A stretch of DNA of 64,000 nt from Betaproteobacteria bacterium (GCA_016861185.1 BOKW01000003.1:248001-312000), one strand, 5' to 3'; positions 15,888 to 24,823 are shown, counted from the first letter of the stretch. Notes: generated by a model not told the origin, from the sequence alone. Numbers and translations are program-made.

Positions 15888-17048
15888 TCAGTTGCCGAAC
15901 AGCGACTTGCCGCCGAAGCCCCACTTCAGGTTGGCGAGCGACAGGTTGTTGTTCTTGCCGTCGCGCCGGCCGCTCTCCGCGCCCACCGCGAAGCCGACGT
16001 ACAGGTCCTCTCGCAGCCGGTACTCGGCACCGATCAGCGTGCGGCGGCGGGTCTCGTCGGCCAGGCCCGCGATCTTCGACTTGCGTTGCGAGTGCTCGAG
16101 CAGCCCATTGAAACGCGCCTTGCCCAGGCGCAGGCCGGCGCCGAACAGATCGACGTCCTCGTTCGACTGCGGCGTGGCGGCGCCCGGCGTCTTGGCCAGC
16201 GTGTCTCGCTCGTACCGCGCGTGCAGCGTCAGCAGGCCGCCCATGTGCTCGTTGGTGCGCGGCGCCGAGCCCATCGCAAAGCCCCAGGAGCCGGTGAGCC
16301 AGCCGACGCGGTTCGCCTTCTTCAGCCCGCTGATGTCGTTGTCGGGCGAGCGGAACGCCTGCCCGAAGCCGACGATCACCGTGGTCTGGTTCCAGCGGTT
16401 GAGGATGCCGTCGATCATCGTCTGGCAGTCCTCGATCGCCTTCTTCTGCTCGGGCGTGATCGGCGCCGGCAGCGGCAGCCCTTGGGCATCCCTGGGCGGA
16501 TTGCGCCATGAATCGATGGCGGCCTTCTGCACGGCGCCGCAAGCCGGCGAGCCCGCCGCGTCGAGGGCCTGGTCCATCTCGCGGCTGTACAGGACCGATT
16601 GCAGTCCATACGCCGTGCTCGCGGGCTTGTCGTTGCCACCGGGGACCGAGACGAGCGAGAAGGTGGTGCGCGCCAGCGCCCGCCAGCCGAAGCTGGTCTG
16701 GTCCTCGAGCGTGAGCACGCGCAGCGCCAGCGCAGGCGCGATCTCCGCGGAGATGCTGTTGGTGAACTTGCCTTCGTTGTCGAAGCCCCGAACGACGCCG
16801 ACCGCGAACTCGCGGAACGTCGTGTAGCGCGGCACCTGTTCGCCCGAGACGCCGAGTACGTAGGCGGCCGGCGCGGTGGTCATCGGGATGTCCTCGGTCA
16901 GCGCGGAGACCACTTCGCTCACCGCCTCGTTGCCCTTGAACTTCTTCAGCGTGTCGGCGAGCGAGTTCCCGGACGTTCCCTGTGCGTGGGCGGCGGTTGC
17001 CAGCGCGAGCACGACACCGCCGGCGGCAATCTTCGTCAGCGTCATCAT
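15888..17048 (-). CDS. Exported protein of unknown function
   Basis: A 386-residue protein with a Sec signal (MMTLTKIAAGGVVLALATAAHA). The mature part has a helical N-terminal third and a C-terminal half rich in alternating short strands (LYVGFAVGAESGR, LKWGFGGKSLFGN), which could be an outer-membrane or periplasmic beta structure. I do not recognise a family. The start ATG 17048 lies 2 bp after the stop of the gene encoding the Lys/Ala-rich protein, so the two are almost certainly co-transcribed. A longer frame running to 17672 is only an open reading extension across that gene. Confidence 0.7.
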   Translation of the reverse strand: MMTLTKIAAGGVVLALATAAHAQGTSGNSLADTLKKFKGNEAVSEVVSALTEDIPMTTAPAAYVLGVSGEQVPRYTTFREFAVGVVRGFDNEGKFTNSISAEIAPALALRVLTLEDQTSFGWRALARTTFSLVSVPGGNDKPASTAYGLQSVLYSREMDQALDAAGSPACGAVQKAAIDSWRNPPRDAQGLPLPAPITPEQKKAIEDCQTMIDGILNRWNQTTVIVGFGQAFRSPDNDISGLKKANRVGWLTGSWGFAMGSAPRTNEHMGGLLTLHARYERDTLAKTPGAATPQSNEDVDLFGAGLRLGKARFNGLLEHSQRKSKIAGLADETRRRTLIGAEYRLREDLYVGFAVGAESGRRDGKNNNLSLANLKWGFGGKSLFGN

Positions 17049-17050
17049 GA

Positions 17051-17614
17051 TCAGGCCCTCAGCAGAGCGCGGCCGGCCAGGCTGCAGGCGCGCTGGTCGA
17101 CGCTGCGCGAGCCGTTGAAGTTCTCGACGATCGCGCCCGAGGGCTCCGCCGTGACGGCCAGTTCGAGTTGCAGCGGCACGTTGGCCGTCGACAGCGAGTG
17201 CATCTCGCCGCTGAAGGTGATCACGTAGCTGGCGCCGGCGCGCGGCGTGAACTCGAACTTCGAGGCGGCCGGCGTCATGGGCAGGTTGTCCACTTCGCCG
17301 GAAGTGACGGGCTGGAAGTCGCCGGGCGGTATCTGTTCGAACAGCGCGACCCCCATGCGCGCGCTCTGCTGCGGGCCGGCATTGACGATGCGGAACACGA
17401 CTCTCGCCGTTCCGGCCGGCAGCGTCTTGAACTCGTTCATCACGAAGTCCATGTCCGCACTGGTCTGACGTGCGGCGGCCGCCGCGGCCGGCCTGGCGGC
17501 GCGGGCCGCGCCGGCTGCCTTGGCAGTTCTGCCAGTCTTCGCGCTGCGTGTCGATGCGGCGGGCTTGGCTGTCTTGCGTGCTGCGTGGGCCGGTTTCTTC
17601 CTGCTCGTTGCCAT
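17051..17614 (-). CDS. Hypothetical protein with Lys/Ala-rich histone-H1-like N-terminus
   Basis: A 187-residue protein. The first 50 residues are Ala/Lys/Arg-rich (KKPAHAARKTAKPAAS and similar), like H1-type tails of bacterial proteins such as AlgP/BphP-like KA repeats. Residues about 52-187 form a folded region (TARVVFRIVNAGPQQSARMG, FTPRAGASYVITFSGEMHSL) that looks like a beta-sandwich. GGAGG precedes the ATG. It is the first gene of a two-gene unit with the exported protein. The function is not known; the basic tail could bind nucleic acid or polyanion. Confidence 0.65.
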   Translation of the reverse strand: MATSRKKPAHAARKTAKPAASTRSAKTGRTAKAAGAARAARPAAAAAARQTSADMDFVMNEFKTLPAGTARVVFRIVNAGPQQSARMGVALFEQIPPGDFQPVTSGEVDNLPMTPAASKFEFTPRAGASYVITFSGEMHSLSTANVPLQLELAVTAEPSGAIVENFNGSRSVDQRACSLAGRALLRA

Positions 17615-18153
17615 CGCTTGCCTCCGGTGTCGTGGGCGCCGCGCGCGTGAGTGCGGCTGCCGCGCAGCGCAAGCGCGCGGGGCTGCCGCCGCGGCCGGCC
17701 GCTCATGCGCCAGGCAGCGCGCGGTCGGTAAACCACCGGCACGAGCAGAACGAGGTCAACCGTGGCCCGGCGATGCTAGCCGCGGCCGTCCGGCGAAGCT
17801 ATCGCGTGTTCGATCGCCGCGGCCGGCGAGCACCGCGGAGGCATCAGTGGATGACGCAGTGACGTTGCCTCAGGCGCGCAAGCCGACGCCTCGCACCGCT
17901 GCGGCAACGCGGCGCTGACCCACGCGAGCTTCCGGTCGGGTCGTGGCTTCCGAGTGCAATTGGGGCGATCGACGATGCCGCTCGACCGGCGGACCAATCC
18001 GGCGGCCCGTCGCACCCTCGTGCGCCCTGTCGCAACCCGGTTGATCCGGCAGACGGGACGGCGAAACATCGCGCTGGCGCATCGCTTTGCGTGTGCCCCG
18101 CCGCAATCCCGACCCGCGGCGTACCGCAGTCACGACAACAACCGGAGGTCGTC
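17615..18153. other. Divergent intergenic region, no gene seen
   Basis: About 540 bp between two divergent genes. Frames on both strands are Arg/Ala-rich and lack ribosome sites or family motifs. Promoters for both flanking genes must be here; no clear palindrome was found. Confidence 0.4.
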
Positions 18154-19800
18154 ATGCCCCGTCCCTGGCTTCGCTCGTTCCTCGCCGCGCTCGCTATCGC
18201 TCTGCTCTTCGCGCAGCCCGCTGCCGCGACCGACGGCATTCGCGGCAATCTGGTCGGCGTGCACTGGCTGCAGAGGAACCTTGGCGCCGCCGACCTCCTG
18301 CTGCTCGACGCGTCGCCCGCGCAGTTGCACGCGGCCAAACACATCCCCGGCGCGGTGAACGTCGATCTGTTCAGCTTCGGCATCCAGCGCGTGTCGGCTG
18401 CCGAGATGGAGCAACGGCTGCAGTCGTGGGGCATCGGCCCCGGCCGCCGGATCGTGATCTACGACCAGGGCGGCGACATGATGGCGACACGGCTGTTCTT
18501 CGATCTGTACTACCACGGCGTTCCGGCGCAGGACCTGTTCATCCTCGACGGCGGGCTCGCCAAGTGGCAGGCGATCGGCGGCGCGGTGACCAAGGAGCCG
18601 ACGCCGGCGCCCGCGCGCGGCAGCTTCCGCATCGGCACGCCGCGCGACGAAGTGCGCGTGCGCCTGCCCGAGGTGCTCAACGCTTCCGGCGATCCGGCGC
18701 GCCACGCGCTCGTCGAAGCGCTGGAGCCCAGCTATCACTTCGGCGAAGCGAAGTTCTTTGACCGCGCGGGCCACGTGCCGTACAGCATCATGTGGCCGGC
18801 CTCGGACTTCTACAACGCGGACAAGACCTTCAAGTCGCCCGAGGAGATCGCGCGCATGGCGGCCTACCTCGGCATCCGGCCCGAGCAGCAGGTCCACACC
18901 TACTGCGGCGGCGGTATCGCGGCGAGCGTGCCGTTCTTCGCGCTGAAGTTCATCGCCGGCTATCCGACGGTGCGGCTGTACGTCGAGTCGCAGCTCGAGT
19001 GGCTGCAGGACGACCGCGGCTTGCCGTTCTGGACGTACAGCGCGCCCTACCTGAAGCGCGACCGCACGTGGCTGAACGCGTGGACCAACCGGATGATGCG
19101 CACGTACGGCGTGACGCGGCAGAGCGTGATCGACGTGCGGCCGGCCGAGGCGTTCAACCAGGGCCACGTGCCGTTTGCGCTGAACGTTCCGGCGGAAGTC
19201 TTCGCGAGCCACGTCGATCGACCCGAAGCGCTCGCCGAACTGCTCGGCGCGGCCGGCGTGGATCCTTCGCACGAGGCGGTGATCGTCTCCGACGGCGGCC
19301 TGAACACGCGCGCAGCGCTCGCTTTCCTGATGCTCGAGCGGCTCGGGCAGCGCAAGGTGTCGATCCTGATGGACTCGATGGACGACTGGGGCCTGGGCGG
19401 CATGCCGCTGACCAAGGAACCGACCAAGGTGGGTCCCAGGCAATCGCGCTTCGACCTGACCATCGCGCCCGTGGCGTATCGCGCGAGCGCGCGGTCGGGC
19501 GTGGTGACGAAGGACCCGCCGTCGACGAGGGGCCACTACCCGAAGGTCTTCATCGCTTCAGGCCAGCAGATGCCCGCGAAGTCGCCCGCCGGCACCGTGA
19601 TCCACGTGCCGTATACGAGCCTGCTGAACGCCGATCGCACGCCCAAACCGGCGAAGGACTTGTGGACGACGCTCGCCAAGGCCGGCGTGCCGCGCTACGC
19701 GGAGATCGTCACCTTCGCCGACGATCCCGGCGAAGCGGCCGCCAACTACTTCATCCTGAAGCTGATGGGATTTCCGGACGTGAAGGTGCTGCTGAGGTAG
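18154..19800 (+). CDS. Exported multidomain rhodanese (sulfurtransferase)
   Basis: A 548-residue periplasmic protein with a signal peptide (residues 1-25). Four rhodanese-like modules follow. Module 1 (about 35-150) has DQGGDMMAT where the catalytic loop would be and no Cys. Module 2 (about 190-310) has HTYCGGGIAAS with Cys251. Module 3 (about 330-430) has SDGGLNTRA. Module 4 (about 465-548) has FADDPGEAAANY. Only Cys251 can carry persulfide, so the others are probably structural or regulatory. Rhodaneses move sulfane sulfur between donors and thiols or cyanide. GGAGG at 18144-18148 sets the start at ATG 18154. Most 3-mercaptopyruvate sulfurtransferases have only two modules. Confidence 0.85.
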   Translation: MPRPWLRSFLAALAIALLFAQPAAATDGIRGNLVGVHWLQRNLGAADLLLLDASPAQLHAAKHIPGAVNVDLFSFGIQRVSAAEMEQRLQSWGIGPGRRIVIYDQGGDMMATRLFFDLYYHGVPAQDLFILDGGLAKWQAIGGAVTKEPTPAPARGSFRIGTPRDEVRVRLPEVLNASGDPARHALVEALEPSYHFGEAKFFDRAGHVPYSIMWPASDFYNADKTFKSPEEIARMAAYLGIRPEQQVHTYCGGGIAASVPFFALKFIAGYPTVRLYVESQLEWLQDDRGLPFWTYSAPYLKRDRTWLNAWTNRMMRTYGVTRQSVIDVRPAEAFNQGHVPFALNVPAEVFASHVDRPEALAELLGAAGVDPSHEAVIVSDGGLNTRAALAFLMLERLGQRKVSILMDSMDDWGLGGMPLTKEPTKVGPRQSRFDLTIAPVAYRASARSGVVTKDPPSTRGHYPKVFIASGQQMPAKSPAGTVIHVPYTSLLNADRTPKPAKDLWTTLAKAGVPRYAEIVTFADDPGEAAANYFILKLMGFPDVKVLLR

Positions 19801-19932
19801 CGCGGCGGACCGCCACGCGACGAAGACGCGATCGATCGCGCCGTCAACGCGGCCGCCCCGAGAGGCAGAGCGATGGAGCACCGCCCAAACACCGGCGAAG
19901 TTGCCCCGGCCCCGAGCGCTGCACCGGCGCAC

Positions 19933-20112
19933 TCAGAGGTGAAACGACCTCGCGTCGTCCCGGCTGCGCGCCCACAGCTCCAGCGGATTGCCGACCGTGC
20001 TGCGCAGATGCCGGCGCGCCATTGCGGCGGTGACGCGGTCGGCGAACGAGATCGTCTGCGGGAAGCACTGGCCCGCGAGCCGGTACAACCAGGTACGCCG
20101 GCGCACGATCAT
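19933..20112 (-). CDS. Small hypothetical protein, translationally coupled
   Basis: A 59-residue frame whose ATG overlaps the TGA of the upstream gene (ATGA). It starts MIVRRRTWLYRLAGQCF and ends RSFHL. It is basic, with no membrane segment. The overlap and normal codon use argue that it is real. It probably forms a small operon with the 90-residue gene before it. No family is recognised. Confidence 0.55.
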   Translation of the reverse strand: MIVRRRTWLYRLAGQCFPQTISFADRVTAAMARRHLRSTVGNPLELWARSRDDARSFHL

Positions 20113-20381
20113 TGCGATTCCTCGACTGCAGCGATGGCCAGGCCGGCAAGCTGCTTGCGGCGCTTGCTGCCGTTGCGGCCCGTCAGCAGCGCGCTGATGC
20201 GCCGGTCAAGCGTCTCTGCTGCGTCCGACGGAATGCGACCGATCGTTCTCTGGCGATCGAGGTTGTCGAGCAGACTGAGCAACTGCTCCTGGCTGAGCGT
20301 CTGCAGCTTGTCGTCGGTCCAGTCGATGCGCAGCGGCGCATGGAAGACGGGCTGGACTGCACTCCCTGATTTGCGCGCCAT
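20109..20381 (-). CDS. Hypothetical protein (90 aa)
   Basis: A 90-residue soluble protein. The centre is strongly helical and charged (LSQEQLLSLLDNLDRQRTIG, then DAAETLDRRISALL) and the end is basic (GRNGSKRRKQL). AAAGGA precedes ATG 20381. It lies 22 bp after the SRPBCC gene on the same strand and overlaps the 59-residue gene by 4 bp, so the three likely form one transcript. The role is unknown. Confidence 0.65.
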   Translation of the reverse strand: MARKSGSAVQPVFHAPLRIDWTDDKLQTLSQEQLLSLLDNLDRQRTIGRIPSDAAETLDRRISALLTGRNGSKRRKQLAGLAIAAVEESQ

Positions 20382-20403
20382 GGCGGTCCTTTCGTCGCTG
20401 TCC

Positions 20404-20865
20404 CTAGTTTCCGGCGGGCGGCCTGTGCGCCCAAGCGCGTTCTGCACGCAGCTTCAACGCCCGATTCATCGAGTCGAGGTCCGATCTTCCGCGCAGCCGC
20501 CGCCGCAGATCGAGCACCAGCAGCACGATTCCGCCCGTCAGCTCGCTGTGATGAAACCGGACGCCCCCTTCGGACCGCTGTTCGATGCGGAAGCGACGAT
20601 CCGAGGTGAACGCGCCGGGCGTGGCCCAGCGTTCCAGCCACCTCATCTCGCGCTCTTCGCGCAGATGCACGATCGTCGGGCGCGCCGCCACGATTGCGCC
20701 CGACGGTAGCGTGAGCCTGATCTCGATCTGCCGGCCGACCGCGGGGCGGCCGAGAACGCCGCGAATCAACGGATTCCAGCGGTCGTACGTTCCGAAGTCG
20801 GCAAGAATGGCCCAGACGATCGACGCCGGGGCGTCGATGTCGATGTGCGTCTGAATCTGTCGCAT
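20404..20865 (-). CDS. SRPBCC (START-like) domain protein
   Basis: A 153-residue protein beginning with the hallmark first strand and helix of the polyketide-cyclase/SRPBCC fold ([20 protein letters not shown], then WNPLI). The fold binds hydrophobic ligands in a deep cavity; the ligand here is unknown. It is transcribed away from the cold-shock gene leader. Confidence 0.8.
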   Translation of the reverse strand: MRQIQTHIDIDAPASIVWAILADFGTYDRWNPLIRGVLGRPAVGRQIEIRLTLPSGAIVAARPTIVHLREEREMRWLERWATPGAFTSDRRFRIEQRSEGGVRFHHSELTGGIVLLVLDLRRRLRGRSDLDSMNRALKLRAERAWAHRPPAGN

Positions 20866-20970
20866 CGGCGCAGTATGGACCCGCAAGGCGCCAGCCGGGA
20901 CTTTTTCTTGCGCCGAGACGGACGACGGCGCGACCCGAATCGGGCCGCTGGGATTCAAGTGCCCGCCGCA

Positions 20971-21181
20971 GAAAATAAATGGTTCGACACGCGGCGCGAA
21001 AGCGGGTACCGTGCGTCCGCTTGCGTTGAAGGTTCGTCTTTCCTCCGGTTTTCTCTGGCCCGTCGCGATTCGTAGCGGCGGCGCATCCGGGTTCCCCAGG
21101 TTCGCGTTTCTTGATCGTCGGCTCGCCGCGGGGCGTTCTCGCGGCCGATTACTTCTCATTGACCTTTCAAGGAACGAGAAA
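20971..21181 (+). promoter_or_regulatory. Promoter and long structured leader of cold-shock gene 1
   Basis: About 210 bp before the csp start codon align with 47160-47376 before the second csp gene. Shared blocks include CTCCGGTTTTCTCTGGCCCG against CTCCGGTTTCTCCTGGCCCG, TTCCCCAGGTT, CTTGATCGTCGGCTCGC against CTTGATCGTTGGCTCGC, and CGATTacTTCTCA. Conservation of non-coding sequence between paralogues suggests a cold-responsive 5' UTR like the cspA thermosensor. The RNA fold has not been tested. Confidence 0.7.
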
Positions 21182-21385
21182 ATGGCATCAGGCACAGTCA
21201 AGTGGTTCAACGACGCCAAAGGGTTCGGATTCATCACCCCCGAGGACGGCGGCAAGGATCTGTTCGCGCACTTCTCCGAAATCCAGAGCGGCGGCTTCAA
21301 GTCGCTTGCCGAGGGACAGCGCGTCGAGTTCGTCGTCAGGCAGGGCGGCAAGGGTCCGCAGGCGGCTGAAATCAAGATCGTCTGA
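21182..21385 (+). CDS. Cold-shock protein, CspA family (copy 1)
   Basis: A 67-residue single CSD protein. It carries RNP1 (KGFGFIT) and RNP2-like (DLFAHFS) motifs in an otherwise standard OB fold. It binds single-stranded RNA/DNA and melts RNA structure. It differs from the copy at 47377 at only nine positions. It is preceded by a conserved about 210-bp leader and followed by a GC-rich hairpin at 21399-21430. Confidence 0.95.
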   Translation: MASGTVKWFNDAKGFGFITPEDGGKDLFAHFSEIQSGGFKSLAEGQRVEFVVRQGGKGPQAAEIKIV

Positions 21386-21398
21386 ACGGCGGTCGCGC

Positions 21399-21430
21399 CG
21401 AAGGGGGCGGCCGCGCGCCGCGCCCCTTCG
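21399..21430 (+). terminator. GC-rich stem-loop after csp copy 1
   Basis: CGAAGGGGGCGGC pairs with GCCGCGCCCCTTCG around a short loop with one bulge. No T-run follows, so it may be a weak terminator or an RNA-stabilising hairpin. Confidence 0.4.
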
Positions 21431-21554
21431 CACTCAGCGCCGCGCCACACGCGCGGCCTCGCAACATCACGAGGTCGCGGGCTCGCGGTGCTTCTTCTAC
21501 GGGAGCCGCCTTGCGCGGCTCTCCCTTTCCGCTTTGCTGCCCGGAGGATTCGCC

Positions 21555-21812
21555 ATGGCAAAGGAAGAGCAGATCGAAATGAACGGCATCGTCGACGAAG
21601 TGCTGCCGGATTGCCGCTACCGCGTCACGCTGGACAACGGTCACGCGCTGGTCGCCTATTCCGCCGGCAAGATGCGCAAGCATCACATTCGCATTCTCGC
21701 GGGCGACAAGGTATCGCTCGAACTCTCGCCCTATGATCTCAGCAAGGGGCGAATCACCTTCCGCCACATCGAGAACAAGCGACCGGCCGCGCCGCAGAAG
21801 CACAGACGCTGA
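21555..21812 (+). CDS. infA: Translation initiation factor IF-1 (accessory copy)
   Basis: An 85-residue S1/OB-fold protein: [20 protein letters not shown], then [20 protein letters not shown] and [14 protein letters not shown], the IF-1 signature order. IF-1 binds the 30S A site with IF-2 and IF-3. The C-terminal extension and the gene's isolation from ribosomal-protein operons fit the second infA found in many betaproteobacteria, here 170 bp after a cold-shock gene. GGAGG precedes ATG 21555. A GAGCCGC/GCGGCTC hairpin lies at 21503-21521. Confidence 0.92.
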   Translation: MAKEEQIEMNGIVDEVLPDCRYRVTLDNGHALVAYSAGKMRKHHIRILAGDKVSLELSPYDLSKGRITFRHIENKRPAAPQKHRR

Positions 21813-22047
21813 TCGCCGGGGGCGAACGAAGGACAGTCTGCAGGCCCGCGCGCGCATCCGGCGCCGCCTTCACCTCCTCCCCACGCTCAACAACGACTCG
21901 TTCGGCCCCTCCCATCCGGCGGAGGTCCGGAACGTGTCGAGCCCTTCTTCCATCTCACGTCACGCCGCCTGCGCCGCGGCGTCGTCGAGCACGCACGCAC
22001 CGGGTCGGACGCCAGCCATCGCCGGTGCGGCGTCGTGGCGTCCATGG

Positions 22048-22425
22048 TCACTTGCTCCCGGCGGCAGCGGCGCGTGCCTGCTTCAGCTCGATCATGATCA
22101 CCTGCGTCGACGTGGTCCCGATGTTCTCGCCGACGTGCGTCTCGCCCGGCGAGTAGATCACTTCACCCGCCTTGAACTCGCGCACGAGCGTGCGGCCGTC
22201 GGCGAGCACGAGCCGGCGCTTGAACGGCGCGAGCGCGACGACGACGAAGGCCGGGTGCCGGTGCTCGTGCGTGCGCTCGCCGGGCCGGTCGGTGTACGCG
22301 AGCACGCGCACCTGGTCGTTCTCGAGAAGCACCTTGTACTTGTCGCCGTCGGTGGCGACGGGGTCCTGCGCCAGCGCCGCGCGCGCGAGCAGCGCGAGCG
22401 CCAGCAGGGTCGTGATTCGCAACAT
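22048..22425 (-). CDS. Exported cupin-domain protein
   Basis: A 125-residue protein with a signal peptide (MLRITTLLALALLARAALA). The rest is one small cupin barrel: DRPGERTHEHRHPAFVVVAL supplies the Glu/His metal ligands, and GEVIYSPGETHVGENIG forms the second motif. Function and ligand are unknown. It is divergent from the LysR regulator, with about 115 bp between the starts, so it is the likely target of that regulator. Confidence 0.8.
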   Translation of the reverse strand: MLRITTLLALALLARAALAQDPVATDGDKYKVLLENDQVRVLAYTDRPGERTHEHRHPAFVVVALAPFKRRLVLADGRTLVREFKAGEVIYSPGETHVGENIGTTSTQVIMIELKQARAAAAGSK

Positions 22426-22540
22426 GGCTGCACCTCTCTTTCGCCGGGGATCGTCGATCGGTGCCCAGCGTAGGCGGCGCGCCTGCGGCGCGTAAGGCGC
22501 AGGATTGCAGAATGGGGCCGCAATGGTGCATAACTCGCCC

Positions 22541-23434
22541 ATGTTCGATTGGGACGACCTCAAGTACTTCGTCGCGGTGGCGCGCCATGGCAGCACACTG
22601 GCGGCCGCCCGCGCGCTGAAGGTCGACCAGTCGACGGTGCAGCGCAGGCTCGGCGAGCTCGAACGCCGCATCGGCCGCGCGCTCGTCGCACGCCACCCGA
22701 CCGGCTACCGGCTGACCGAGTTCGGCCAACAGATGCTCGCGCACGCCGAGCGCGTCGAGCAGGCCGTCGACGACTTCGCCCAGCAGCTCGAAGCGACGCA
22801 GCGCGAAGCCGCGGGCGTCATCCGCGTGACCTGCCCGGAGCCGATCGTCTACCGGATCACGCAGTCGACGCTGCTCGACCGTTTCCACGCGCGGCACCCG
22901 GGGCTGCGGGTCGAGTTCGTGATGAGCGACAAGTACCTCGACCTGATGAAGGGCGAGGCCGACGTCGCGCTGCGCTCGGGCGACACCGACGACGGCGAGC
23001 TGGTCGGCCGCCGCATCGCCGATTCGCTGTGGGCCGTGTACGCGAGCCGCAAGTACGTCGAGCAGCACGGCCGGCCGCAGCGCGTCGAGGATCTCGAACG
23101 GCACGCGCTGGTCGGCTTCGACGACACGATGGCGAAGCACCGCGCAGCCGTCTGGCTGCGGCAGATCGCGCCGAACGGAAGGATCGTCGCCCGCAACAAC
23201 AGCGTGCTCGGGCTCGTCTATTCGGTGAAGGCCGGCATCGGCATCGCGCCGCTGCCGACCGCGCTCGGCGACGCCGAGCCCGACCTCGTGCGCGTGCTCG
23301 GCCCGATTCCGGAACTCAAGCGCATCTGGCGGCTGCTCACCGCGCCGGATCTGCGCCACACGCCGCGCGTGGCGGCGTTCTTCGACTTCATCGTCGAGGA
23401 GATCGAGACACTGCGGCCGATCCTGACGGGCTGA
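22541..23434 (+). CDS. LysR-type transcriptional regulator
   Basis: A 297-residue LTTR. The N-terminal winged helix (DLKYFVAVARHGSTLAAARA, then STVQRRLGELERRIG) is followed by a periplasmic-binding-like effector domain from about residue 90. The start is ATG 22541; upstream ATGs at 22512 and 22523 are less likely because LTTRs begin right before the helix FDWDDLKYF. It is divergent from the cupin gene, the standard arrangement for autoregulation and control of the neighbour. The effector is unknown. Confidence 0.9.
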   Translation: MFDWDDLKYFVAVARHGSTLAAARALKVDQSTVQRRLGELERRIGRALVARHPTGYRLTEFGQQMLAHAERVEQAVDDFAQQLEATQREAAGVIRVTCPEPIVYRITQSTLLDRFHARHPGLRVEFVMSDKYLDLMKGEADVALRSGDTDDGELVGRRIADSLWAVYASRKYVEQHGRPQRVEDLERHALVGFDDTMAKHRAAVWLRQIAPNGRIVARNNSVLGLVYSVKAGIGIAPLPTALGDAEPDLVRVLGPIPELKRIWRLLTAPDLRHTPRVAAFFDFIVEEIETLRPILTG

Positions 23435-23595
23435 CGCCCGATTCACGCTGGCCAGCGATGCGCTCCAGCCTGGCTGCCGGACGACGTCGGCCGTCACGGC
23501 CCCGCTTCCCTCTTGTCCTCCGGAAGACCGCAGGAGTAGCCTGCGCGCGCAGTTCGAGTTGCCGGTTCCCGTTGCCAACACACACGGAGGTCACC

Positions 23596-24099
23596 ATGCA
23601 TCTTCGTCGGGTGGTTCATCGGTTCGTCTTCCTGGTGCTCGCCTCGTTCGTTCCGCCGGTCGCTCTTGCCGGTGAACCCTGCTGCGCGGCGGTCGATCTC
23701 CAGGCCAACAACGCGCAGGACGTGCAGATCCAACTGGTCGAAGTCAGGCGCACCGGCGCGAACGAGATCACGGTCGCCTGGCAGTACATCAACAAGAACA
23801 AGGCGCCGCAGCAGCTCGCCAAGGGCGGTCAGGGCTGGAGCGACGCCTATCGGCTCGCTTGGGACGCGGAAGTGCTGGATCTCGCCACCCGCACGCGCTA
23901 TCGAGTGGCGCAGGATCAGGAGCGCCGGCCGGTGGCCGCCAAGCATGAGGTCGGTGTCGGCCGTCAAGGCATCTCGGTCGCCGGCAATCGAACGCTCAAG
24001 ACCTGGGCGAAGTTCCTCGTGCCTGCGAGCGTCACCCGCGTGACGGTGACGATCCCCGGCGCAGCGACGCCGTGGGAGAACGTGCCGATCGCGCAATAG
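23596..24099 (+). CDS. Exported hypothetical protein
   Basis: A 167-residue protein with a Sec signal (cleavage near VALA-GEPCC). The mature part is beta-rich (VQIQLVEVRRTGANEITVAW, then VTVTIPGA), suggesting an immunoglobulin-like sandwich as in DUF4352-type exported proteins. Two adjacent Cys follow the cleavage site but the lipobox is poor. CGGAGG sets ATG 23596. No partner gene is evident. Confidence 0.7.
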   Translation: MHLRRVVHRFVFLVLASFVPPVALAGEPCCAAVDLQANNAQDVQIQLVEVRRTGANEITVAWQYINKNKAPQQLAKGGQGWSDAYRLAWDAEVLDLATRTRYRVAQDQERRPVAAKHEVGVGRQGISVAGNRTLKTWAKFLVPASVTRVTVTIPGAATPWENVPIAQ

Positions 24100-24271
24100 T
24101 CGGGCGCGGCGTGGCCCCGCGGCGGCGATCGCGGAGCCGGATGGATTCGGCGGCGAACATCGGGCGTACCGTCCGTTCGATCCGCGAAAGTGCCGGCTCA
24201 TCGCATCCGTGCCGGCAGACCGCGCGCGGGAACTACCCTCGCGCCCTCTTCCCCGGTCATCGGAGCCTGCC

Positions 24272-24823
24272 GTGCCTCGTACGTTGCGCCATCGCCTCGC
24301 ATTGCTGCTCGTTGCGCTGACGCCGCTCGCCGCGCTGGCGCAGCCCGCGCCGCCCAAGCCGGCCGACCCGGCGTTGCTCGCCGAACTCGACCGCGACATC
24401 TGGCAGCCGTTCATCAAGGCGTTCGCCGAGCGCGACGCCGAGGGCTACATCGCGCTGCACTCGCCAGCGCTCGTGCGCGGCATGGGCGACATGAAGCGCG
24501 TGGAGACCTACGCACCGTGGCGCCAGAACACGCTGGCGATGTTCAAGCGCCTGGCCGAGCGCGACGTGCGGCCGGCGATCCGATTCCGCTTCCTCGAACG
24601 CATCGCGGGCGCCGAGGCCGCGTCCGAGCGCGGGATCTACGAGTTCACCGCGACCGACGCGAAGGGCGAGGTGCGGCGCTTCTACGGCAAGTTCCACGTG
24701 ATCGCGCGCAAGGAACATGGCCGCTGGAAGATCGCGGTCGACTACGACTCCTCGGAAGGCGGCACGATCGACGAAGCGAGCTTCCGCGCCGCGCACGCGA
24801 TGGACGACTACGCGAAGTACTGA
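24272..24823 (+). CDS. Exported NTF2-like protein
   Basis: A 183-residue protein if started at GTG 24272, which has CGGAG six bases upstream and gives a compact signal peptide (RTLRHRLALLLVALTPLAAL). The mature part follows the NTF2-like order: helix (IWQPFIKAFAERDAEGYIAL), then beta-sheet FYGKFHVIARKEHGRWKIAV with DYDSSEGG. This fold often binds small ligands; none is inferable. It is followed by an independent alpha/beta-hydrolase gene. Confidence 0.7.
   Translation: MPRTLRHRLALLLVALTPLAALAQPAPPKPADPALLAELDRDIWQPFIKAFAERDAEGYIALHSPALVRGMGDMKRVETYAPWRQNTLAMFKRLAERDVRPAIRFRFLERIAGAEAASERGIYEFTATDAKGEVRRFYGKFHVIARKEHGRWKIAVDYDSSEGGTIDEASFRAAHAMDDYAKY

Noticed and set aside
14488..16542. 684-codon minus-strand frame spanning the cysteine-synthase and exported-protein genes
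   Set aside because: It is a different frame of two real genes, low-complexity Arg/Ala sequence, with no ribosome site.
15888..17672. Long start (594 aa) for the exported protein
   Set aside because: The extension runs through the neighbouring Lys/Ala-rich gene in another frame; the ATG at 17048 gives a proper signal peptide.
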